64,000 nucleotides of DNA from assembly GCF_002863225.1 (NCBI RefSeq), contig NZ_PKEK01000010.1:85986-149985 (forward strand). Direction: 5' to 3'. Position numbers and translations under genes: made by a program. Below are positions 1 to 10,204 of this stretch, one piece after another; position 1 is the stretch's first letter, and the number at the start of each line of letters is the position of its first letter. This DNA comes from Mycobacterium sp. (GTDB lineage Bacteria > Actinomycetota > Actinomycetes > Mycobacteriales > Mycobacteriaceae). The notes beneath the pieces were generated by a model. It was not told the DNA's origin and did no database searches. It saw only the letters and a list, made by a program, of their open reading frames with translations.

Positions 1-1
1 G

Positions 2-382
2 CCGACCGGCCTCTACGACTACAGCGGCCAGGCCCAAGGTTCGCCGAAGCGCAGCACCTGGTACCGCAACCCGATCGTGCTGTTGGCCGCCGGCCTCTTT
101 GTAGCGATCCTGCTGGGTTTGGCGTTCTATCTGCTCGCCGACCGCACCAACGGCACCGGCGGAACGAAACAAACTCCGACGTCACCGACGAGCTCGACGA
201 GCGTGCCGTCCTCGTCCGCGGCCCCGACGACCACGCAGCCCGTCGTCCCGCCGGAAACCACCGCGGTGACCTCGCCGTCCGCCGCCACCGAGCCGACCAG
301 CCCGGCAAGCGCCACCCCGCCGACGACCACCGTCGAGGGCGGCCACCACCACCACCATCACCATGACGGCGGGAATCCATAG
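2..382 (+). CDS. C-terminal part of a membrane protein (one TM helix, Ser/Thr/Pro-rich tail, terminal His-rich stretch); 5' end outside window
   Basis: Frame open from base 2; TM segment NPIVLLAAGLFVAILLGLAFYLLA; S/T/P-rich tail; ends GGHHHHHHHDGGNP. Confidence 0.6.
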   Translation, partial: PTGLYDYSGQAQGSPKRSTWYRNPIVLLAAGLFVAILLGLAFYLLADRTNGTGGTKQTPTSPTSSTSVPSSSAAPTTTQPVVPPETTAVTSPSAATEPTSPASATPPTTTVEGGHHHHHHHDGGNP

Positions 383-384
383 CG

Positions 385-789
385 GTGAGTGGCAGCCGCT
401 ACCCCCACGACGACAACCCCCGGGGCCTGGATGCGACCGAGCGCTTCAGCGTCGGCAGCGCGTCGCCGTGGTACCTCAAGCGGTGGGTGCTTGCCCTGTG
501 GGGCCTGGCGGTGGTGGTCCTGATCGCGATCATCATCTACGGCCTGACCGTCCTGGCCCGTGGCAACGGAGGTGGCGCGCCGGCACCCACCACCACCCGG
601 ACCTCGACCACCACCTCCTCGATCACCACGTCATCCACCACCCCTTCGACGACGACACCGACCACGACGACAACTGACGAGACAATCGAGCCCACCCCGT
701 CGCCCACCTCGACCTGGACGCCGCAACACCCTCGTCGTCACAGGTGGCACGGCAATTTGCCCCCTGTACCGGTAGTGCCACACTTCTGA
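385..789 (+). CDS. Small membrane protein with Thr/Ser-rich extracytoplasmic tail
   Basis: GTG start 2 nt after previous stop; TM helix WVLALWGLAVVVLIAIIIYGLTVLA; T-rich tail. Confidence 0.6.
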   Translation: MSGSRYPHDDNPRGLDATERFSVGSASPWYLKRWVLALWGLAVVVLIAIIIYGLTVLARGNGGGAPAPTTTRTSTTTSSITTSSTTPSTTTPTTTTTDETIEPTPSPTSTWTPQHPRRHRWHGNLPPVPVVPHF

Positions 790-903
790 GCCGGGTCGGC
801 GGATCGCCCGCCGCCCGCCAAGTTAGGGCATCCTTCGTCGCGGGAACCCGGTCGAAGGTGTCACTATGGGCTTAGTTTTATGGCTTGAGCACTGCAGTAG
901 TAA

Positions 904-944
904 GTTACTGACGAGTAACCCAACCTTAGTTACCGGTCAGTAAC
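904..944. promoter_or_regulatory. Two GTTAC-N6-GTAAC inverted repeats (904-919 and 929-944), candidate repressor operators
   Basis: GTTACTGACGAGTAAC and GTTACCGGTCAGTAAC read directly, 25 bp apart, just upstream of the CDS at 967. Confidence 0.6.
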
Positions 945-966
945 ATCGAAAATTGGGGAGACCTCC

Positions 967-3900
967 GTGGACACGCAGATGCTGATCAGACTGGTTGTCG
1001 GTTTGGGCGGGACGGCAGTCATCGCTTTGCTCGCGGTCCGCCGCGTGCTCTGGCTGGTCAAACTCACGCTCTCCGGGCAGCCGGTGACCGGCCGCACCGA
1101 CGACGTCGGCCGCCGGGTCTGGGCGCAGATCTCCGAGGTATTCGGCCAGCGCAAGCTGCTGAAATGGTCCGTTCCCGGTGTCGCGCACTTCCTCACCATG
1201 TGGGGCTTCTTCATCCTCGGCTCGGTCTACGTCGAGGCCTACGGCGCGCTGTTCAACAACCACTTCCACATTCCGATCGTGGGCCGGTGGGAGGCGCTGG
1301 GCTTCCTTCAGGACTTCATCGCGCTGGGCGTGCTCCTCGGCATCGGCACCTTCACCGTCATCCGGTTGCGCTCCGAGCCCAAGGAGTACGGCCGTTCGTC
1401 ACGGTTCTACGGCTCGCACACCGGCGGCGCGTGGCTGATCCTGTTCATGATCTTCCTGGTTATCTTCAGCTTCTCGATCTTCCGCGGCGCCTCCGCGGTC
1501 ACCGGCACACTCCCCTACGGCTGGGGCGCGTTCTTCTCGCACGGCATGGGCGTGATCATGCAGCCGCTGGGCGTCCCCGCCAACGAGTGGATCGAGACCA
1601 TTGCGCTGCTCGCCCACATCGCCGTCGCGCTGGTGTTCCTGGTGATCGTGCTGAACTCCAAGCACCTGCACATCTTCCTGGCGCCGGTCAACGTCACCTT
1701 CAAGCGGCTGCCTGACGCCCTCGGCCCGCTGCTGCCGATCGAGGCCGACGGCAAGCCCATCGACTTCGAAAACCCGCCGGACGACGCCACTTTCGGCCGC
1801 GGCAAGATCGAGGACTTCACCTGGAAGGGCAACCTCGACTTCGCCACCTGTACCGAGTGCGGGCGCTGCCAGTCGCAGTGTCCGGCCTGGAACACCGGAA
1901 AACCGTTGTCGCCCAAGCTCGTCATCATGGATCTGCGTGATCACTGGATGGCTAAGGCTCCCTACATTCTCGGCGAGAAGGAGAGCGCGCTCCAGAACAC
2001 TCCCGAAGGCGGGCTCAGCGAGAATCTGGTCGGAGAAAAGGAAGCAGACCAGCACCACGTGCCAGAATCCGGGTTCGGCCGGATCACCGGCTCGGGTCCC
2101 GAGCAGGCCACCCGTCCGCTGGTCGGCACCGCCGAGCAGGGCGGCGTGATCGACCCCGACGTGCTGTGGTCGTGCGTGAACTGCGGCGCCTGCGTCGAGC
2201 AGTGCCCGGTCGACATCGAGCACATAGACCACATCGTCGACATGCGCCGTTACCAGGTCATGATGGAGTCCGAGTTCCCGTCGGAGCTCTCAGTGTTGTT
2301 CAAAAACCTTGAGAACAAAGGCAATCCGTGGGGGCAGAACGCGTCCGCGCGTACCGACTGGATCGGTGAGGTCGAGTTCGACGTGCCGGTCTACGGCGAG
2401 GACGTGGACAGCTTCGACGGTTTCGAGTACCTGTTCTGGGTCGGCTGTGCCGGTGCCTACGACGACAAGGCCAAGAAGACCACCAAAGCCGTCGCCGAAC
2501 TGCTGGCCACCGCCGGTGTGAAGTATCTGGTGCTGGGCACCGGTGAGACCTGCAACGGCGACTCGGCCCGCCGCTCGGGCAACGAGTTCCTGTTCCAGCA
2601 GCTGGCCCAGCAGGCGGTCGACACCATCGACGGCGTGTTCGAGGGAGTGGAGACCGTCGACCGCAAGATCGTGGTCACCTGCCCGCACTGCTTCAACACC
2701 CTGGGCCGCGAGTACAAGCAACTGGGCGCCAACTACACCGTGCTGCACCACACCCAGCTGCTCAACCGGCTGGTGCGCGACAAGCAACTCGTCCCGGTGA
2801 GCCCGGCCTCCCCCCAGGACGTCACCTATCACGACCCGTGCTTCCTGGGCCGCCACAACAAGGTCTACGAGGCACCCCGCGAGCTGATCGGCGCGGCCGG
2901 CGCGAAGCTGGCCGAGATGCCGCGGCACGCCGAGCGCAGCTTCTGCTGCGGCGCCGGTGGCGCGCGGATGTGGATGGAAGAGCACATCGGCAAGCGGATC
3001 AACCACGAGCGCGTCGACGAAGCGCTGGCGACCGGAGCCAGCACTATCGCCGTCGCCTGTCCGTTCTGCCGGGTGATGCTCACCGACGGTGTGGGCGATC
3101 GTCAGGAGGCCGCCGGACGCGAAGGCGTTGATGTCCGCGACGTCGCGCAGCTGCTGCTGGAATCGCTGGACAGCGACGCCATCACGCTGCCGGAGAAGGG
3201 CACCGCCGCCAAGGAGGCCGCCGAGCGGGCCGAAAAGGCCGAGAAGGCGACACCGAAGGCCGAGGCGGCCACGGCGACCGCTCCGGTCGAGGAGAAGACC
3301 GCCGAGCCCGCGGAGTCGAACGGCGCCGCGGCGGCCGAGGACAAGTCCGAACCCAAGTCGGTCACCGGTCTGGGCATCGCCGGCGGCGCCAAGCGGCCCG
3401 GCGCCAAGAAGGCGGCGCCGAAAGCCGACGACACACCGGCCGAAGACAAGGCTGCCGACACGGCAGCACCGGTCAAGGGTCTGGGCATCGCCGGCGGTGC
3501 CAAGCGGCCGGGGGCCAAGAAAGCGACCGCCAAAGCCGAACCCGCGCAAACCACTTCGGCATCCGAGGACACCGCCACCGAAGCCAAGACGGCGGCCGCG
3601 CCCGTCAAGGGTCTGGGCATCGCCGGCGGCGCCAAGCGGCCCGGCGCGAAGAAGTCCACCGCGGCGGCGCCCGCAGCGCCCGAGTCGAAGACCGAGGCCG
3701 AGTCGAAGCCGGAGGCTGAGTCCAAGCCGGAGCCGGAGGACACCGCCACCGAGGCCAAGGCACCCGCCGCACCGGTCAAGGGACTCGGTATCGCCGCCGG
3801 CGCCAAGCGGCCCGGCGCGAAGAAGACCGCAGCGGCACCCGAGCCGGCGGCCGAGGCGAAGCCCGAGCCGGAAGCCAAGCCTGAGTCTGAGGCGAAGCCC

Positions 3901-4056
3901 GAGCCCGAGGCGAAGCCCGAGCCCGAGGCCGCGCAGGAAGCGAAGGACGAGCCCGCGTCGAAGCCCGCCGAATCCGAGAACGGTGAGGCCGCGCCGGAGC
4001 CGCCGGTGAAGGGTCTGGGGATCGCGCGGGGCGCCCGTCCACCCGGTAAGCGCTGA
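967..4056 (+). CDS. Iron-sulfur-binding heterodisulfide-reductase-like membrane protein (Rv0338c-like)
   Basis: TM helices, two 4Fe-4S motifs (CTECGRCQSQCP, CVNCGACVEQCP), CCG domains; C-terminal repeats VKGLGIAGGAKRPGAKK. Confidence 0.9.
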   Translation: MDTQMLIRLVVGLGGTAVIALLAVRRVLWLVKLTLSGQPVTGRTDDVGRRVWAQISEVFGQRKLLKWSVPGVAHFLTMWGFFILGSVYVEAYGALFNNHFHIPIVGRWEALGFLQDFIALGVLLGIGTFTVIRLRSEPKEYGRSSRFYGSHTGGAWLILFMIFLVIFSFSIFRGASAVTGTLPYGWGAFFSHGMGVIMQPLGVPANEWIETIALLAHIAVALVFLVIVLNSKHLHIFLAPVNVTFKRLPDALGPLLPIEADGKPIDFENPPDDATFGRGKIEDFTWKGNLDFATCTECGRCQSQCPAWNTGKPLSPKLVIMDLRDHWMAKAPYILGEKESALQNTPEGGLSENLVGEKEADQHHVPESGFGRITGSGPEQATRPLVGTAEQGGVIDPDVLWSCVNCGACVEQCPVDIEHIDHIVDMRRYQVMMESEFPSELSVLFKNLENKGNPWGQNASARTDWIGEVEFDVPVYGEDVDSFDGFEYLFWVGCAGAYDDKAKKTTKAVAELLATAGVKYLVLGTGETCNGDSARRSGNEFLFQQLAQQAVDTIDGVFEGVETVDRKIVVTCPHCFNTLGREYKQLGANYTVLHHTQLLNRLVRDKQLVPVSPASPQDVTYHDPCFLGRHNKVYEAPRELIGAAGAKLAEMPRHAERSFCCGAGGARMWMEEHIGKRINHERVDEALATGASTIAVACPFCRVMLTDGVGDRQEAAGREGVDVRDVAQLLLESLDSDAITLPEKGTAAKEAAERAEKAEKATPKAEAATATAPVEEKTAEPAESNGAAAAEDKSEPKSVTGLGIAGGAKRPGAKKAAPKADDTPAEDKAADTAAPVKGLGIAGGAKRPGAKKATAKAEPAQTTSASEDTATEAKTAAAPVKGLGIAGGAKRPGAKKSTAAAPAAPESKTEAESKPEAESKPEPEDTATEAKAPAAPVKGLGIAAGAKRPGAKKTAAAPEPAAEAKPEPEAKPESEAKPEPEAKPEPEAAQEAKDEPASKPAESENGEAAPEPPVKGLGIARGARPPGKR

Positions 4057-4110
4057 TCAGACCCTCGCGGAATTGTTAATTGAATAGACAACCGTGGCAC
4101 CATTGATGGC

Positions 4111-5376
4111 GTGACTACTCATCAGCTGCCGTGGCAAAACGCGGGGCATCAGCCGCGGCAGCGGACGTTCGCGCAGTCATCGAAGCTTCAGGACGTGCTC
4201 TACGAGATCCGCGGGCCGGTGCACGATCACGCCGCCCGGCTCGAGGCCGAGGGGCACCGCATCCTCAAACTGAACATCGGCAACCCCGCACCGTTCGGCT
4301 TCGACGCGCCCGACGTGATCATGCGCGACATGATCCAGGCGCTGCCTTACGCCCAAGGCTATTCGGACTCCAAGGGCATCCTGTCGGCGCGCCGCGCCGT
4401 GGTCACCCGCTACGAGCTCGTCGAGGGCTTCCCCCGTTTCGACGTCGACGATGTCTATCTCGGCAACGGTGTCTCGGAACTGATCACGCTGACCCTGCAG
4501 GCGTTGCTCGACAACGGCGACCAGATCCTGATTCCGGCTCCCGACTACCCGCTGTGGACGGCGTCGACGTCGCTCGCGGGCGGCACTCCGGTGCACTACC
4601 TGTGCGACGAAACTCAAGGCTGGCAACCGGATATCGCCGACATCGAGTCCAAGATCACCGAACGGACCAAGGCCTTGGTGGTGATCAACCCGAACAACCC
4701 CACCGGCGCGGTCTACAGCCGCGAAGTCCTGACGCAGATCGCCGCGGTGGCGCGCAAGCACCAACTGCTGCTGCTCGCTGACGAGATTTACGACAAGATC
4801 CTCTACGACGACGCCCAACACATCAGCTTGGCGTCGGTCGCGCCAGACCTGTTGTGCCTGACCTTCAATGGGTTGTCCAAGGCGTATCGGGTGGCCGGTT
4901 ACCGTGCCGGCTGGCTGGCCATCACCGGGCCCAAGGACCACGCCAGTAGTTTCATCGAGGGCATCCACCTGCTCGCGAATATGCGGCTGTGCCCGAATGT
5001 TCCTGCGCAGCACGCCATTCAGGTCGCACTCGGCGGGCATCAGAGCATCGACGACCTGGTGCTGCCGGGCGGGCGACTGCTCGAGCAGCGCGATGTCGCG
5101 TGGTCCAAGCTCAACGACATCCCCGGCGTGTCTTGCGTCAAACCCGCCGGGGCGTTGTACGCCTTCCCACGGTTGGACCCCGAGGTCTACGAGATCGCCG
5201 ATGACGAACAACTCGTCCTCGACCTGCTGCTGCAGGAAAAGATCCTCGTCACCCAGGGAACCGGATTCAACTGGCCCGAACCGGACCACCTGCGGATCGT
5301 CACGCTGCCGTGGTCACGCGACCTGGCCCGGGCGATCGAGCGGCTGGGCAATTTCCTGTCCAGCTACCGCCAGTAG
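4111..5376 (+). CDS. aspC: PLP-dependent class I/II aminotransferase (AspC/AlaA-like, Rv0337c-like)
   Basis: INPNNPTGAVYS, SKAYRVAGYRAGW PLP motifs. Confidence 0.9.
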   Translation: MTTHQLPWQNAGHQPRQRTFAQSSKLQDVLYEIRGPVHDHAARLEAEGHRILKLNIGNPAPFGFDAPDVIMRDMIQALPYAQGYSDSKGILSARRAVVTRYELVEGFPRFDVDDVYLGNGVSELITLTLQALLDNGDQILIPAPDYPLWTASTSLAGGTPVHYLCDETQGWQPDIADIESKITERTKALVVINPNNPTGAVYSREVLTQIAAVARKHQLLLLADEIYDKILYDDAQHISLASVAPDLLCLTFNGLSKAYRVAGYRAGWLAITGPKDHASSFIEGIHLLANMRLCPNVPAQHAIQVALGGHQSIDDLVLPGGRLLEQRDVAWSKLNDIPGVSCVKPAGALYAFPRLDPEVYEIADDEQLVLDLLLQEKILVTQGTGFNWPEPDHLRIVTLPWSRDLARAIERLGNFLSSYRQ

Positions 5377-5385
5377 CGTCCTGGA

Positions 5386-5802
5386 TCAGGTCGGGTCGTC
5401 CTGATGCCCGTCCGGGCAATACACGTCGATCGCGGTATCGGCGAAGTCGGTGGCGGTGTCCACTGACATGCCCGGAGACCCCTGCAGGATGTCCTGCACG
5501 ATCTGATCTTTGCCCTCGCCACCCAGATAACGGCCACAGACATAGTGGGCGTCTTTGACCGCGGCGGCGTCCGATCGGTCCAGCTGCAGGTTCTGGACTT
5601 CGAGCCGGCGGAGGAACTGGGCCTCTTTGCCCGGGCTGTCGGCGGCCGGCGTCGGTGACGTCGCGGAGTCCGCGGCGTGGGCCGGGTCGTGCTTCATCCG
5701 GCCGAAGACGATCACGGCGGCCAAGGCACCGGCCAGTAGCAGCACGGCGGCCACCACCGCCAGGACAGGCAGCGGTTTGGGATCGGCGTTCGGCGTCGTC
5801 AT
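5386..5802 (-). CDS. DUF732-type secreted/membrane protein
   Basis: Internal ATG start MTTPNADPKPLPVLAVVAAVLLLAG...; C-terminal helical domain with two Cys. Confidence 0.65.
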   Translation of the reverse strand: MTTPNADPKPLPVLAVVAAVLLLAGALAAVIVFGRMKHDPAHAADSATSPTPAADSPGKEAQFLRRLEVQNLQLDRSDAAAVKDAHYVCGRYLGGEGKDQIVQDILQGSPGMSVDTATDFADTAIDVYCPDGHQDDPT

Positions 5803-6281
5803 GGGACGTCCAGCGTATGCGCTGTTCACCAGCTGACGTCGGAGCACTCGACGCGGGTCTGCCATGGAGTGCCGAATGGATTCGATGTCCAGACCCTCGG
5901 CGACGCCCAAGGATAAAATTTGAGGTTTATATGAATGTGCCTGTCGGGCGGGCCAGTAGGCGCCCCGCGGGCGCACGATGATTACATCTATGCGCTCGTT
6001 TCCGTCTACGGACCTGCCACATAGTCGTGGCCGCGCGAGTTGCTCAGCGGTGCATATGACCTGATCACGGGGGTGACGGCGGGTCAACCAGCGGTTGACG
6101 CACCGGCGAATTGCCTTCCCCATGCACGCCGGATTTCCTGCACTATTGGAACCAAGGGTTTAATTGTCACCGAAAGGAGAGTTGCGATGTTTTCTGTTGC
6201 AGAGCAGGCACAGTTGCCGGCAGCAACGGCCGACCGCAACCGATCGTGTACCTCGACGCCATTCAGGTTGGGTATCTGACC

Positions 6282-7505
6282 ATGGATTTTGGCGCGCTAC
6301 CACCCGAAATCAATTCCGGGAGAATGTATTCCGGGCCCGGATCGACGCCGTTACGCACGGCGTCGGCGGCCTGGAACCTGCTGGCAGCCGAACTCGATTC
6401 CGCGGCCAACCAATACCAGAACACGATCAACATCCTTGCCGACGACGACTGGCGCGGCCCGACGTCGGCCTCCATGGCAGCCGCTGTCGCGCCCTACATC
6501 ACCTGGATGGCCACCACCGGCACACAGGCTGAACAGGCTGCGGCCCAGGCCTCGGCTGCCGCGACCGCCTTCGAGACGGCATTCGCGTTGATGATTCCTC
6601 CGCCGGTGATCGCGGCCAACCGCGCGCAACTGGCGATGCTGGTCGCGACCAATGTGATCGGCCAGAACACCCCGGCGATCGCGGCCAACGAGGCGCAGTA
6701 CGGCGAGATGTGGGCTCAGGACGCCGCCGCGATGTACGGCTATGCCGGCAACTCGGCGGCAGCGACGACGGTCAAGCCGTTCACCCAGCCGCCGGAGACG
6801 TCGAACCCGGCCGCCCAGGCCATCCAGGGCTCGGCGGTGACCCAGTCGCAGGCCGCGAGTACCGGCACGGGTGTGCAGTCACAACTGCAGCAGGTGCTCT
6901 CCAACGTCCCGTCGTCGCTGCAGCAGCTGACCTCGCCGCTGGCCGCGGCCCCGGCGGCGCCGAACGACTTCGGTTTCCTCGGCCAGGTCCTGAACTTTCT
7001 GGACGGCGCCGACGGCAACTCGATCGGAACCTTCCTGAATTCCAGCCTGACGAACGGTTTCGTGTCGGCCGGATACACCAGCCCCGCGCTCATCGCGCCC
7101 GGGATCTTCAGCGCCCTGGCTGACATCAACTCAGTCGGGCCCGGCGAGACGGCCCCCGGGGGCGCCGGCGTCACCGCCGCGATCAAGCCTCCGCCGGCGC
7201 CGCTGCCGATGAGCGTGCCGGGCGGTGGAGTGTCGGCGAACGCCTACGGCAGCACCCTGGTCGGCAAGTTGTCCGTCCCGCCGGCGTGGACGGCCACCGC
7301 GCAGGTCGCCAACCACAGTGGTGTGACGTACGCCGGCGGCGGCTGGACCAACGCGGTCGGTCCGAGCGGCGGCGGCACCGGAGCGGTTCCGGCCGGCATG
7401 CCCGGAATGCCGGGCGCCGCGGGCGGCAGGTCCGGTGGGTTCGGTCATGGTCCCCGCTACGGAAACCGTCTGACGGTCATGGGGCGTCCGCTGTCGGGTG
7501 GCTGA
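6282..7505 (+). CDS. PPE family protein
   Basis: MDFGALPPEINSGRMYSGPGSTPL..AWNLLAAEL start typical of PPE proteins; ORF track start is 5' over-extended. Confidence 0.93.
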   Translation: MDFGALPPEINSGRMYSGPGSTPLRTASAAWNLLAAELDSAANQYQNTINILADDDWRGPTSASMAAAVAPYITWMATTGTQAEQAAAQASAAATAFETAFALMIPPPVIAANRAQLAMLVATNVIGQNTPAIAANEAQYGEMWAQDAAAMYGYAGNSAAATTVKPFTQPPETSNPAAQAIQGSAVTQSQAASTGTGVQSQLQQVLSNVPSSLQQLTSPLAAAPAAPNDFGFLGQVLNFLDGADGNSIGTFLNSSLTNGFVSAGYTSPALIAPGIFSALADINSVGPGETAPGGAGVTAAIKPPPAPLPMSVPGGGVSANAYGSTLVGKLSVPPAWTATAQVANHSGVTYAGGGWTNAVGPSGGGTGAVPAGMPGMPGAAGGRSGGFGHGPRYGNRLTVMGRPLSGG

Positions 7506-7508
7506 GCC

Positions 7509-8375
7509 TCAGCGCCGCTCCAGCAGCTGCAGCAGGTAGGCGCCGTAGCCGGATTTGAGCAGGGACTTCGCCCGCTGGGCGAGTTGGTCGTCGTCGATGA
7601 AACCCATCCGCCACGCCACTTCTTCGGGAACGCTGACTTTCAATCCTTGCCGTCGTTCCAGCGTGCGCACGTAGTCCCCGGCGTCGGCGAGTGAGTCGAA
7701 TGTCCCGGTGTCGAGCCACGCCGTGCCCCGGGCCAGCACCTCGACAGCCAGCCGCCCCTGGTCGAGGTAGGTCCGGTTGATATCGGTGATCTCGTATTCG
7801 CCTCGCGCGGAACGCTTTAGACTCCGCGCGATCTCGATGACGTCGTTGTCGTAGAAGTACAGGCCCGGCACCGCGTAGCTCGATTTGGGCGCAGCCGGTT
7901 TCTCCTCGATCGAGACCGCGATGCCGTCAGCACCGAATTCGACGACTCCGTACGCCGATGGGTTGGCCACCCGGTAGGCGAAAATAGCTCCGCCGCTGAG
8001 GTTTTGAAATCGCCTGAGATTGGTGCCCAACCCCGGCCCGTAGAAGATGTTGTCGCCCAACGCCAGAGCTACCGAGTCGGTGCCGATGTGGTCTGCGCCG
8101 ATCACGAAGGCCTGGGCCAGGCCTTCCGGCTCGTCTTGTACCGCGTAGCTGATGTTGATGCCGAATGCGCTGCCGTCACCCAGTACTCGCCCGAACGCGG
8201 GTGCGTCGGACGCGGTGGTGATGACCTGGATGTCGCGGATGCCGGCCAGGATCAGAGTGGAGAGCGGGTAGTAGATCATCGGCTTGTCGTAGACGGGCAG
8301 CAGCTGCTTGCTGACACCCATCGTGATCGGGTACAGACGCGTGCCCGCACCCCCGGCCAGGATGATCCCGCGCAT
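7509..8375 (-). CDS. rmlA: Glucose-1-phosphate thymidylyltransferase
   Basis: [18 protein letters not shown]; full-length nucleotidyltransferase. Confidence 0.95.
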   Translation of the reverse strand: MRGIILAGGAGTRLYPITMGVSKQLLPVYDKPMIYYPLSTLILAGIRDIQVITTASDAPAFGRVLGDGSAFGINISYAVQDEPEGLAQAFVIGADHIGTDSVALALGDNIFYGPGLGTNLRRFQNLSGGAIFAYRVANPSAYGVVEFGADGIAVSIEEKPAAPKSSYAVPGLYFYDNDVIEIARSLKRSARGEYEITDINRTYLDQGRLAVEVLARGTAWLDTGTFDSLADAGDYVRTLERRQGLKVSVPEEVAWRMGFIDDDQLAQRAKSLLKSGYGAYLLQLLERR

Positions 8376-8378
8376 CGC

Positions 8379-8747
8379 CTATTCCACCAGATCGGCGTTG
8401 GTCAGTTCGGTCGCCGCCAAAGCCGCCGCCAGGTCCTGATGACGGAATGCCGAGGTGATGTGGTCATGCACGACACGGAAGGCCGACGCGGCCTCAGAGC
8501 CGGATTCGCCTGGGCCGCTGATCTTTTGTTCGACGACCACCACGCCGTCGTGAACGAACAGCCGGCCGACCTCGATCGAGCGTGGGTTGGCGGTCAACCA
8601 CTCCCGCAGCGCGGCATGACCTTGCGCGGCGCCGTGCGAGTCGCCGACCTCGATGTCATCGCTGGACAAGGACAACAGGGTGTCGATGTCGCCGGCGTTC
8701 AAAGCGTCGTGCCAAGCCAGGACGGTGGCCATTTCCGAAGTGGTCAT
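8379..8747 (-). CDS. SnoaL/NTF2-like protein
   Basis: MTTSEMATVLAWHDALNAGDIDTLLSLSSDDIEVGD; internal start in longer ORF. Confidence 0.75.
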   Translation of the reverse strand: MTTSEMATVLAWHDALNAGDIDTLLSLSSDDIEVGDSHGAAQGHAALREWLTANPRSIEVGRLFVHDGVVVVEQKISGPGESGSEAASAFRVVHDHITSAFRHQDLAAALAATELTNADLVE

Positions 8748-8790
8748 GCCGAGAAACGTACCGCGTGCGACGGCACAATGGGTCGAGCGG

Positions 8791-10116
8791 TCAGGCGACG
8801 CGGCGTCCCAAGCAGTGCAGGCGCCACCCGGCCTGCTGCCAGCGTTGCACGTCGAGGCAGTTGCGGCCGTCGACGACCACCCGGGAGCGCACCCGGTCGG
8901 CGAGCGTGTCCGGGTCGAGGTCGACGAATTCGGGCCACTCGGTGAGCACCAGGACCGCGTCGGCGCGATCACACGCTTCCTCCACCGACACTGCGTAGTT
9001 CAGCGTCGGGAAGAGTCGCTGCGCGTTCTCCAGCGCTTTGGGGTCGTAGACGTTGACGGCAGCGCCGTTGAGCTGGAGCTGGCCGGCGACGTTGAGCGCC
9101 GGCGAGTCGCGCACGTCGTCCGATTCGGGTTTGAACGCCGCGCCGAGCACCGCGATGTTGGCGCCCAGCAGCGACCCGCCGCACGCCTTGGTCGCGAGCT
9201 CGACCATGCGGGTGCGGCGCCGCATGTTGATGTTGTCGACTTCCCGCAGGAACGTGAGTGCCTGATCGGCACCCAGCTCGCCGGCACGGGCCATGAAGGC
9301 ACGGATGTCCTTCGGTAGGCAGCCGCCGCCAAAACCCAAGCCGGCGTTGAGGAATCGGCGCCCGATCCGCGGATCGTGACCGAGCGCGTCAGCCAGCAGG
9401 GTGACGTCGGCCCCGGCTGCCTCGCACACCTCGGAGATCGCGTTGATGAAAGAGATCTTGGTGGCCAGGAACGCGTTCGCGGACACTTTCACCAGCTCGG
9501 CGGTCTGCAGGTCCGTCACCAGGAATGGGACGCCGGCATCCAGCATCGGCGCATACATTTCCCGGATGGCAGCCTCGGCCCGTGTCGAATCATCCTGCAC
9601 GCCAAGCACAATGCGGTCCGGATTCAAGGTGTCCTGAATGGCGTAGCCCTCGCGCAGGAACTCCGGGTTCCACGCCACTTCGACGTCCACACCGGGCCGG
9701 GCGGCGCTCCGCGCTCGGTGGACCAGTTCTGCAGCAGTCCCGACGGGAACGGTCGACTTTCCGACGATCACCGCCGGCCGGGTCAAACGCGGTGCCAGCG
9801 TGTCGATTACGGCATGGACGTGGCTCAGGTCTGCGCCGTATTCGCCGCGCTTTTGCGGCGTGCCGACGCCGAGGAAGTGCACGTCGGCGAAGTCAGCAGC
9901 CAGGTCGTCATCCGTGGTGAAGCGCAGACGGCCGGCGGCGATGTTGTCGCGCAACATCTTTCGCAAGCCTGGCTCGTAGAACGGAACATCGCCGGCGGCG
10001 AGCTTGGCGACCTTACCGGGATCGATGTCGACACCGACCACTTCATGCCCGAGTTCGGCCATTCCGGCCGCGTGGGTAGCACCCAGATAACCCGTACCAA
10101 AAACGGTGCACCTCAT
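8791..10116 (-). CDS. udgA: UDP-glucose 6-dehydrogenase
   Basis: MRCTVFGTGYLGATHAAGMAELGHEVVGVDID; FGGGCLPKDIRAF active-site motif. Confidence 0.93.
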   Translation of the reverse strand: MRCTVFGTGYLGATHAAGMAELGHEVVGVDIDPGKVAKLAAGDVPFYEPGLRKMLRDNIAAGRLRFTTDDDLAADFADVHFLGVGTPQKRGEYGADLSHVHAVIDTLAPRLTRPAVIVGKSTVPVGTAAELVHRARSAARPGVDVEVAWNPEFLREGYAIQDTLNPDRIVLGVQDDSTRAEAAIREMYAPMLDAGVPFLVTDLQTAELVKVSANAFLATKISFINAISEVCEAAGADVTLLADALGHDPRIGRRFLNAGLGFGGGCLPKDIRAFMARAGELGADQALTFLREVDNINMRRRTRMVELATKACGGSLLGANIAVLGAAFKPESDDVRDSPALNVAGQLQLNGAAVNVYDPKALENAQRLFPTLNYAVSVEEACDRADAVLVLTEWPEFVDLDPDTLADRVRSRVVVDGRNCLDVQRWQQAGWRLHCLGRRVA

Positions 10117-10204
10117 ACCCCCGTGTGTAGGTCGCCGCGATGAGCTAACGGCATCGCCCTACTGAGCGGGGGGCAAACGCAAGGTGACCGTTTGCCGTCG
10201 AAGG

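Noticed and set aside
2290-3549. 419-aa minus-strand ORF
   Set aside because: Antisense to the well-supported Fe-S reductase; Arg/Gly/Val-rich shadow ORF typical of high-GC DNA.
6111-6281. N-terminal extension of the PPE ORF
   Set aside because: PPE proteins start at MDFGALPPE; the upstream residues are not PPE-like.
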